Source of the DNA: Acinetobacter portensis
Lineage (GTDB): Bacteria; Pseudomonadota; Gammaproteobacteria; Pseudomonadales; Moraxellaceae
Reading direction: 5' to 3'
NCBI RefSeq assembly: GCF_023158935.1
Contig: NZ_CP096120.1
Span: 2,046,001-2,110,000 of the forward strand
DNA length: 64,000 bases
Every line of letters starts with the position of its first letter. The stretch's first letter is position 1. Below the pieces are notes generated by a model. It was not told the origin of the DNA. It made no database searches and saw only the letters and a program-made list of their open reading frames with translations. Positions 57,158-64,000 of this stretch are shown here, piece by piece. The position numbers were made by a program, and so were the translations under genes.

Positions 57158-58495
57158 TTAATGGCGTTTATTAATGTTATCTGTTTCAAAAGTCACATCT
57201 TTTTGAAACTCTGGATAAGATAATTCAGCATGTTCTGTATAATCTAAACCGCGTTGTTCGTGTTGTTTATCTACACGCAAGCCACCCATCACAACATCTA
57301 GAATCTTAAAGACGATATATGCAACACCAAACCCCCAAGCAAATGCAGAAACTACACCTAATGCTTGAACAATTAAAACATCTGAATTGAACATATTGTT
57401 TTCTAAGAATAATCCTGCTGCCATCGTTCCCCAAGCACCACAAAATCCATGTACGGTTACAGCATCCACAACATCATCTAAGCGTAATTTTTCCATAAAA
57501 TACGGCATTATGCTTACAACTAATCCTGCACAAGCACCTGTAATAACAGCATAAATTGGTGTCATAGAAGCACAGCCTGCTGTAATGGCAACTAAACCAC
57601 CCAAAGATGCATTAATAGTTGTTTTAATTAAAATAGCTTTACCGCGAAGTAATGCATAAATCATGTATGCAACTGCAGAAGCACATGCTGCCAAGTGTGT
57701 ATTTAGTGCGATTCGACCAATGCTGACATTGGCATTAATGGTTGAACCTGCATTAAACCCAAACCAAGCTAACCATAAAATAAAACCACCTAACGCAACT
57801 AAAGGTAAGTTATGGCCTGCTAAGTAATGACTTTGACCATTTTTACCAAAACGACCTAAACGCGGACCTAAAACTACAATCCCTGCAAAAGCAACCCAAC
57901 CTCCCATTGAATGCACAACTGTTGAGCCTGCAAAATCAATAAAGCCAAGTTGTTTTAACCAACCATCACCATTAAATAAACCGCCCCAAGCCCAACTACC
58001 AAATATTGGATAAATAAAGCCTGAAACAACCGCTGCACTCACCACATACGCAACAAAGTGAATTCGCTCTGCCATTGCACCACTTGCAATAGTTGTTGCT
58101 GTTGCGGCAAACATCATTTGGAAAAATAGTAAATTCCAATTCCAATCATCTAAATCATTGGGTGCAAAATGGCTTAAACCAAACCAACCAGTAGAGTTCA
58201 CACCAAACATTAAGCCAAAGCCAACTAACCAAAAAACCAAGCCACCTAAGCAGGCATCCATATAGTTTTTCATTAATACATTGACAGTGTTTTTACTTCG
58301 TACAGAACCACTTTCTACGAGTGCAAATCCTGCTTGCATAAAAAATACTAAAATTCCGCCTAAAATGACCCAAACACTATCTAGTGAAATACGTAGTTCT
58401 TGAATATTTTTTGCTGTTGTTGCGAGTGTTTCATCTGCCCAAGCAGAAGAACACATTGCCAAAAGTAAAAATGCTAAATAATTTATATTTTTCAT
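57158..58495 (-). CDS. amt: Ammonium transporter Amt
   Basis: This protein of about 445 residues has a signal peptide (ending SSAWA) and 11 membrane helices. The twin histidines of the conducting pore are intact: FAGSTVVHSMGGWVAFAG near residue 193 and VTVHGFCGAWGTMAAG near 345. The ATG at 58495 has GGGGGA six bases upstream and is preferred to a TTG two codons earlier. No glnK gene is adjacent, unlike many amt operons. The C-terminal tail includes EHAELSYPEFQKD. Confidence 0.94.
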   Translation of the reverse strand: MKNINYLAFLLLAMCSSAWADETLATTAKNIQELRISLDSVWVILGGILVFFMQAGFALVESGSVRSKNTVNVLMKNYMDACLGGLVFWLVGFGLMFGVNSTGWFGLSHFAPNDLDDWNWNLLFFQMMFAATATTIASGAMAERIHFVAYVVSAAVVSGFIYPIFGSWAWGGLFNGDGWLKQLGFIDFAGSTVVHSMGGWVAFAGIVVLGPRLGRFGKNGQSHYLAGHNLPLVALGGFILWLAWFGFNAGSTINANVSIGRIALNTHLAACASAVAYMIYALLRGKAILIKTTINASLGGLVAITAGCASMTPIYAVITGACAGLVVSIMPYFMEKLRLDDVVDAVTVHGFCGAWGTMAAGLFLENNMFNSDVLIVQALGVVSAFAWGFGVAYIVFKILDVVMGGLRVDKQHEQRGLDYTEHAELSYPEFQKDVTFETDNINKRH

Positions 58496-58809
58496 ACACA
58501 ATCCCCCAAGATTGAAGCATGAAATTGCAACAAATATGCCAAAGCATGTGTTTAGATATTATTCTCTTTAAAATCATTAATTCACGCACTATTTTGGATG
58601 TTTCTTTTAATTAGAAAGAGTATTTAGGCAGTATTTTTCTTTAAAAAGCTCAGACTAAATGCACCACCCAAAACCAAATTATTTTTTCTGCCTCAACACT
58701 ATGCAGTTTTTCAATTTTTCTTAAATATAAGCACTTTAAAAATACACTTTTAGTTGCATGATTAAGCACAAAAAAACCGCCCTAAGGCGGTTTTAATTCG
58801 TGTTAAAAA
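58496..58809. other. Intergenic region between amt and pntB
   Basis: About 310 AT-rich bases hold the amt promoter and the pnt terminator at the far end. No small gene or RNA was recognised; a nitrogen-regulated (sigma-54) promoter was looked for by eye and not found. Confidence 0.6.
58770..58794 (-). terminator. Terminator of the pnt operon
   Basis: On the minus strand AACCGCC-TTAG-GGCGGTT is followed by a run of T, 16 bases after the pntB stop. It ends the pntA1-pntA2-pntB transcript. Confidence 0.92.
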
Positions 58810-60252
58810 TTAATGACCATTACCATTAATAGCTTTTGTCATATCTTCAACCACTTTTTTCGCATCACCAAAAATCATCATGGTTTTATCGTTATAGAAC
58901 AAGTCATTGTCTAAACCTGCATAACCTGTTGCCATAGAACGTTTGATGACCATAATTGTACGTGCTTTATGTGCTTCCAAAATTGGCATGCCATAAATTG
59001 GTGAGCTTGGATCATCTTTTGCAGCAGGGTTAACTACATCATTTGCACCAATCACAAGCACAACATCTGTTGCAGGAAAATCGGAGTTAATTTCATCCAT
59101 CTCTAAAATATCTTCATATGGAACATCTGCTTCTGCTAAAAGTACGTTCATGTGCCCCGGCATACGACCCGCAACAGGATGAATTGCAAAACGTACAGTT
59201 ACACCTTGTTCTTTTAACAAGTTTGCCAATTCTTTAACAGCGTTTTGCGCACGACCTTGTGCCATACCGTAACCCGGTACAATCACTACACTATCAGCAT
59301 TCGACATTAAGAAACCTGCATCGTCTGCCGAACCTGAACGATGGTTACGTGGTGCCTTATCACCTGCATCAACAACAACCGCTGTTCCACCCATTGCTCC
59401 ACCAAATAAAACGTTGATGATTGAACGGTTCATAGCTTTACACATAATGTAAGACAAAATTGCACCTGAAGAACCAACAAGTGAACCCGCAACAATCAGC
59501 ATGTTATTTTCTAGGGTAAAACCAATACCTGCTGCTGCCCAACCTGAAAATGAGTTCAAGAGTGATACAACAACGGGCATATCTCCGCCACCAACAGGTG
59601 CAATCCATACCCAACCAAAGGCAAGTGCTAGACCTGTCATTGTCCAGAAAGATGTCATATTTCCTGTAAGGAAAAAGTGAATTCCCGCAGCGAACATTGT
59701 AATAAATATTAGTGCTTGAACTGGTTTAACCCATGCACCTGAAATGGTTTTTGCCCATTTTTTTGCAGCTAGCTTGCCATAAGCAAAAACAGATGCTGTA
59801 AAAGTAATTGCCCCAACAAAACAACCGACAAACAATTCAAATAAGTGAACTTTGCTCATTTCATGGAAATTTACGCCATTCGCTTGCAGTAAGCCGACAT
59901 CTAATTTTGCCAATTCGTTGTTGTGAATAATGGCAGCAACAGCAATAAGCACCGCAGCCAAACCCACTAAAGAGTGCATAAGTGCCACAGTTTCAGGCAT
60001 TTGCGTCATGGGTACAGTACGGGCACGAGCAATACCAGTAATTGCACCTAACACCATTGCCCCTACAATCATCCAAACCACAGGATTTTCAGCGACAAAG
60101 AATGTTGTGAGCACTGCAATTGCCATTGCAATCATACCGTAGCGGTTTCCTGCAATTGCTGTTTTAGGACCTGATAAACCGCGCAATGTTAAAATAAAAA
60201 GTACGGCGCCAATAAGATAAAACCAATCTGCATAATCTCGAATAAATTCCAT
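58810..60252 (-). CDS. pntB: NAD(P) transhydrogenase subunit beta
   Basis: This 480-residue protein has about nine membrane helices (residues 1-270) then the NADP-binding domain III, with VVIVPGYGMAQGRAQNAVKE near 325, HPVAGRMPGHMNVLLAEADV and a late MIFGDAKKVVEDM. With PntA it couples hydride transfer from NADH to NADP+ to proton flow. It is three bases after pntA2. Confidence 0.96.
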   Translation of the reverse strand: MEFIRDYADWFYLIGAVLFILTLRGLSGPKTAIAGNRYGMIAMAIAVLTTFFVAENPVVWMIVGAMVLGAITGIARARTVPMTQMPETVALMHSLVGLAAVLIAVAAIIHNNELAKLDVGLLQANGVNFHEMSKVHLFELFVGCFVGAITFTASVFAYGKLAAKKWAKTISGAWVKPVQALIFITMFAAGIHFFLTGNMTSFWTMTGLALAFGWVWIAPVGGGDMPVVVSLLNSFSGWAAAGIGFTLENNMLIVAGSLVGSSGAILSYIMCKAMNRSIINVLFGGAMGGTAVVVDAGDKAPRNHRSGSADDAGFLMSNADSVVIVPGYGMAQGRAQNAVKELANLLKEQGVTVRFAIHPVAGRMPGHMNVLLAEADVPYEDILEMDEINSDFPATDVVLVIGANDVVNPAAKDDPSSPIYGMPILEAHKARTIMVIKRSMATGYAGLDNDLFYNDKTMMIFGDAKKVVEDMTKAINGNGH

Positions 60253-60255
60253 GTT

Positions 60256-60579
60256 TTAACCCTCTTTTTTCTTTTGTTTTGGTTTAAACATTTCGAGCAT
60301 ACGTGCCGTTACTGCAAAGCCACCAAAAATATTGATACTTGCTAGAAATACAGCAATTGCGCCCAACACACTCACAACATTAATTGTTTGGAAATCTACG
60401 CTACCTTCAACGCCAACCATTGGTAAGCCAACAGTTTGAATCATAGCTCCCACAATAATGATTGAAGAAAGTGCATTTGTTACCGCCATTAATGGCGTAT
60501 GCAAAGCAGGTGTAACACCCCAAACTACGTAGTAACCAACAAAAATGGCTAAGACAAAAATTGTAATAGTTTCAACCAT
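60256..60579 (-). CDS. pntA2: NAD(P) transhydrogenase subunit alpha part 2
   Basis: This 107-residue protein has three to four membrane helices and corresponds to the membrane part of E. coli Pnt[21 protein letters not shown] and [41 protein letters not shown] end is typical. It forms the proton channel with PntB. It lies between pntA1 (11 bases away) and pntB. Confidence 0.95.
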   Translation of the reverse strand: MVETITIFVLAIFVGYYVVWGVTPALHTPLMAVTNALSSIIIVGAMIQTVGLPMVGVEGSVDFQTINVVSVLGAIAVFLASINIFGGFAVTARMLEMFKPKQKKKEG

Positions 60580-60590
60580 GAAAATTCTCC

Positions 60591-61718
60591 TTAACCACGT
60601 TTGAACAGTAACGAACCGTTATGAGCTATAAGTAATGCTTTTTGAATTTCATCTTCCTGATTAATTGAAAAATTCTTTTCTGCATCAAAAAGTGTTTCAA
60701 CAAAATTAAAAACATTACGCGCATAAAGAGCAGATGCTTCTGTCGCAACAGTAGATGGAATATTAGGAATACCTAAAATTTTCACACCATTTTCAGTCAC
60801 AACAGTTTCACCACATACAGAGCCTTCAACATTTCCACCCGTCTCTACAGCCATATCTAAAATGACTGAACCCGGTTTCATTTTGGCAACGGTTTCAGCC
60901 TTAATTAAACGCGGTGCATCACGACCTGGTAAAAGTGCTGTGGTAATCACGATATCTGCATTGGAAACAGCTTTATCTACAATTGCGGCTTGGTCACGAA
61001 TATATTCTTCGCCTGGCATCCAGCCATAACCATTTTTTGCAGCATCTGCTGCCTTTTGTTGTTCTTCTTCAGACATTGGTACGTCTAACCATTTGCCGCC
61101 TAAAGATTCCACTTGATCTTTTGCTGTTGGACGTAAATCAGTTGCTTCAACAACTGCACCCAAGCGTTTAGCCGTTGCAATTGCTTGCAGACCAGCAACC
61201 CCCACGCCCATAATCACGACACGTGCAGGCTTTACAGTACCTGCTGCGGTCATCAGCATTGGAAACATACGTTGATATTCTGTTGCAGCTAAAAGAACAG
61301 ATTTATAGCCAGAAAGGTTTGCTTGAGATGACAAAACATCCATGTTTTGTGCACGAGATAATGTTCGAGGCAACAATTCCAATGCAAATGCGGAAATTTG
61401 TTTTTCAGCAAATTGATCTAACTCTGTATTTCGATAAGGATCAAACATAGCAACGACTGTTGTATTTGCTGCTAACTTTTGAATTTCATCACCTTTAGGT
61501 GCACGAACTTTCAAAATAATCTGACTACCTGCATAAGCATCATCTACAATTTTTGCCCCAACTTGTTCAAAGGCACTATTGATATAAGCTGCTTTCACAC
61601 CTGCATTGCGTTCAATAACGACTGTATGCCCTGCACCAATCCACTTTTTTACAGTTTCAGGCGTAGCGGCAATTCGGTTTTCTCCGACAATCGTTTCTGC
61701 TGGAATTCCTATCTGCAT
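60591..61718 (-). CDS. pntA1: NAD(P) transhydrogenase subunit alpha part 1
   Basis: This 375-residue soluble NAD(H)-binding domain I begins [20 protein letters not shown] and has a Rossmann site [20 protein letters not shown] near residue 168, then [20 protein letters not shown] and a [16 protein letters not shown] block. The split of the alpha subunit into two genes is common in this bacterial group. It is the first gene of the leftward operon. Confidence 0.96.
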   Translation of the reverse strand: MQIGIPAETIVGENRIAATPETVKKWIGAGHTVVIERNAGVKAAYINSAFEQVGAKIVDDAYAGSQIILKVRAPKGDEIQKLAANTTVVAMFDPYRNTELDQFAEKQISAFALELLPRTLSRAQNMDVLSSQANLSGYKSVLLAATEYQRMFPMLMTAAGTVKPARVVIMGVGVAGLQAIATAKRLGAVVEATDLRPTAKDQVESLGGKWLDVPMSEEEQQKAADAAKNGYGWMPGEEYIRDQAAIVDKAVSNADIVITTALLPGRDAPRLIKAETVAKMKPGSVILDMAVETGGNVEGSVCGETVVTENGVKILGIPNIPSTVATEASALYARNVFNFVETLFDAEKNFSINQEDEIQKALLIAHNGSLLFKRG

Positions 61719-62492
61719 GAGCGTCCCTCAAGCTAATTTTTCTTTATACATACCGCAATTCGCAGTATTTCCCTCAAGATTAAAAATCTTTGTTTTTTTG
61801 ATTCTATTGATAATTTCCAAAATTACTACCTACCATTTATTAAATAAATGTTTAAATTTTGAACTGATGATTCATAAATAATTTAACGTTTTTATAAAAA
61901 TTGAGGCTTATCTCCAAATCTAAAAAGTCATTTTGACTTCATGTTTCAATGTGAAATTTATAATTAAAAGTTCATTTTTATAGATTAAAATTTAGACTGG
62001 AATTTCTGACAGAAATAATGAACTTTTCAATATATTTTTATTGTTTAAGCGTTCTATGAATGATGCCTATCTTGCAGATTCTAGTTAATGGAAATTTATT
62101 CAAATTGACTTAATTGACACCGCTTTATTTTAATTAATAGTCAATTTTTTATTTTCTCTAGAGATAATCCATTTCAAAAATTACAGGTGAAAATTGAGAA
62201 AAACGGATCAACAAAATTGAGACTATTTTTTAATTTCCTCCCTATAAAGAAGCTAATTTAATTTTTTTAATCATCTAAATATTTCAAATTAATTATTTTA
62301 TCATTCAGGTAATTTATATCTTTTTATCAAACGCACCATTTTTGTGCATTTATTAAGTGTTTTGAATCTAAGATTTAGTTCTTTCATTCCAAGATGTTCT
62401 CTCTTCCATCATTTTTTTGCATTTAACCTCTTTGCTTTAAAGTCTTATACTCATTTTAGAACAAACATCTTCCCCAAAATGTGTAATTCAAA
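61719..62492. other. Long AT-rich non-coding region between pntA1 and the EamA gene
   Basis: This 774-base stretch holds divergent promoters but no credible gene. Three inverted repeats stand out: AAGTCA/TGACTT (61925-61939), AAAAGTTCATT/AATGAACTTTT (61966-61976 and 62017-62027) and, inside the latter, ATTTCT-GAC-AGAAAT (62002-62016). They may be part of a leader or small RNA, or chance in such AT-rich DNA. Confidence 0.55.
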
Positions 62493-63416
62493 ATGAATTT
62501 AGCTTTAACAAAAACTCAGGTCGGCAGTATTTTTGCAGTAACCGCTGCATTTCTATTTAGCACCAAAGCTATTTTTATTAAACAAGCTTATGAACTATCG
62601 CCTTTGGTTGATGGCACAGTTTTAATGGCTTTAAGAATGTTAAGCGCATTACCTTTCTTTTTATTATTGGCTTGGTTTAATCGCACACATAACAAAAATA
62701 TTGCAGCTAAAGATTGGGGAATTTTAGTTGTTGCAGGTTTAATTGGTTATTACCTTTCAAGCTGGCTCGATTTTGCAGGGCTTATGTATATTAGCGCCTC
62801 ATTAGAACGCATTATTTTATTTTTATATCCAACGTTAACTGTTATTGCGACGAGTTTTATTTATAAAAAGCCTTTAAATGCCTATAGTATTTTTGCAATT
62901 GCGCTAAGTTATGGCGGTACCGTTATTGTAATGCTACAAGAGCAAAGTAATGTGCCACATGAAGGTAATTTTTGGTTAGGTGTCAGTTTAGTTTTTGCGA
63001 GCGCGATTAGTTTTGCAGCTTATTTATTACTTACGCCACGTTTAATTCATAAATTTGGATCTTGGAACTTTAGTGGTTTAGCTTTAAGTATTGCTTGTAT
63101 TGGAATGCTAACGCACTATTGCATTGCAACACCAAATCCTATTGGTTTACTTGTTGCTCTTCCATCGAGTGTTATTTGGTATGGCATAGCCTTAGGTTTA
63201 TTGGTCACCGTATTACCCACCATACTTGTTGCTCAAAGTATTGCTCGATTAGGTGCAGCTCAAACAGCAATGATTGCTTCAATTGGTCCTATTCTTACCA
63301 TTATTTTAGCCACACTATTATTAGGTGAAACTCTAAATACCATTCAATGGTTTGGTTGTGCTTTAAATATTATTGGCGTGCTTATGATTACCTTAGCCAA
63401 GAAAAAACTTTCATAA
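62493..63416 (+). CDS. EamA/DMT family transporter
   Basis: This 307-residue protein has 10 membrane helices in two five-helix repeats. Marks are AFLFSTKAIFIKQAYELSP at the start, YYLSSWLDFAGLMYISASLE near 88, LFLYPTLTVIATSFIYKKPL and, near the end, ASIGPILTIILATLLLGETL. Family members export amino acids or other metabolites; this substrate is unknown. The ATG at 62493 lacks a strong ribosome binding site. Confidence 0.92.
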   Translation: MNLALTKTQVGSIFAVTAAFLFSTKAIFIKQAYELSPLVDGTVLMALRMLSALPFFLLLAWFNRTHNKNIAAKDWGILVVAGLIGYYLSSWLDFAGLMYISASLERIILFLYPTLTVIATSFIYKKPLNAYSIFAIALSYGGTVIVMLQEQSNVPHEGNFWLGVSLVFASAISFAAYLLLTPRLIHKFGSWNFSGLALSIACIGMLTHYCIATPNPIGLLVALPSSVIWYGIALGLLVTVLPTILVAQSIARLGAAQTAMIASIGPILTIILATLLLGETLNTIQWFGCALNIIGVLMITLAKKKLS

Positions 63417-63553
63417 ATACAATAATAATGAGTAACTTTATATGCCATGATGGGCAACTTAATTGAATTGGCTTTTATCTTAAATTGAGATAATTTTCGT
63501 ATTTTAATTAACGTCTTTTCATCTCACAAATAAATACGCCCAAAGGAAGTTAC

Positions 63554-64000
63554 ATGCAGCCACAAGTTGATATTAGCCAAAATAAAGCCTTACTTTGGTT
63601 GATGGCTATTGCCTGTGGACTTTGTGCAGGTGCGAACTACTACAGCCAACCTTTAATTAATTCCATACACGAATACTTTAATGCACCCATCGACCAAGTT
63701 GCATTAACTGTCACTTTTGCTCAAGTATCTTATGCACTTGGCTTACTTTTTCTTGTTCCAATTGGCGACATTGTAAATAAAACCAAACTTATTCCTTTTC
63801 TGATGTTCATGGCATCAATTGGGTTATTTTTATGTGCATTTTCAGTGAATCTTCCAATGTTATGGATAGGCACAATCATGACAGGATTATTCTCTGTAGC
63901 AGCTCAAGTGCTTATCCCATTTGCCACAATGAGTGTTGCGCCTAAAAAAATTGGTGAAGTTGTTGGCTTACTCATGAGTGGCTTATTGGTTGGTATTTTA
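63554..64000 (+). CDS. MFS transporter, N-terminal part (runs off the right edge)
   Basis: The gene starts at the ATG at 63554, with AAGGAAG upstream, and is open to the window end (149 codons). It has at least four hydrophobic helices with CAGANYYSQPLINSIHEYF near residue 24, then ALGLLFLVPIGDIVNKTKLI with the acidic and basic cytoplasmic loop of the major facilitator family. It resembles Bcr/YajR-like or drug-exporter groups. The substrate is unknown. Confidence 0.88.
   Translation, partial: MQPQVDISQNKALLWLMAIACGLCAGANYYSQPLINSIHEYFNAPIDQVALTVTFAQVSYALGLLFLVPIGDIVNKTKLIPFLMFMASIGLFLCAFSVNLPMLWIGTIMTGLFSVAAQVLIPFATMSVAPKKIGEVVGLLMSGLLVGIL

Overview
The window looks like a chromosomal segment of an Acinetobacter species. 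The genus call is an inference. It rests on the AT-rich base composition, the order tRNA-Leu / queA / tgt / yajC / secD / secF, a sugar and glycosyltransferase locus ending at ilvE-glnE (where Acinetobacter carries its lipooligosaccharide outer-core locus), an IS982-family element and a three-gene pntA1-pntA2-pntB transhydrogenase. No species call is possible from reading alone.

Region 1 (1-12068) is a surface-glycan locus. A leftward operon rmlB-rmlA-fdtD-like-fdtB-like makes a dTDP-linked 3-acetamido-3,6-dideoxyhexose (Fuc3NAc or Qui3NAc type) and runs into a partial GT2 glycosyltransferase. An LpxL/HtrB-type acyltransferase diverges from it. Next come two GT25 glycosyltransferases, a Stealth-type sugar-phosphate transferase and a DxD glycosyltransferase, all leftward. 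Then ugd and a UDP-glucuronate 4-epimerase run rightward, and a TupA-like ATP-grasp gene leftward.

Region 2 (12091-25167) is housekeeping: ilvE, glnE, an orphan cytosolic-looking histidine kinase, tRNA-Leu(CAA) with a clear promoter and terminator, queA, a two-gene LemA module, tgt, yajC, secD and secF.

Region 3 (25166-42736) is an aryl-polyene (APE) biosynthesis operon of about 19 leftward genes with short gaps or overlaps. It encodes a chain-length-factor-like ketosynthase, PlsC-type acyltransferase, two acyl carrier proteins, a membrane protein, an acyl-ligase/dehydratase fusion, GT2, LpxL-like acyltransferase, MIO-type aromatic amino acid lyase, thioesterase, LolA-like carrier, MMPL exporter, halogenase-like flavoprotein, DUF3261 lipoprotein, two active ketosynthases, dehydratase, ketoreductase, a small secreted protein and a phosphopantetheinyl transferase. 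Together they would activate an aryl starter, extend it by repeated condensation, reduction and dehydration on the ACPs, esterify it to a lipid or sugar carrier and move it to the outer membrane.

Region 4 (42897-44755) is a nested insertion: an IS630-family element inside the transposase gene of an IS982-family element. The outer element has landed inside the rho-independent terminator that once separated relA from the APE operon. This is the most striking structural observation in the window.

Region 5 (44792-64000) holds relA, rlmD, a PolB-like 3'-5' exonuclease, cysM, a GacS/BarA-type hybrid kinase, a crotonase / GarR-like reductase / Hyi-like isomerase group, rsfS, an unknown gene, amt, the pntB-pntA2-pntA1 operon, a 770-base AT-rich gap, an EamA transporter and the start of an MFS transporter.
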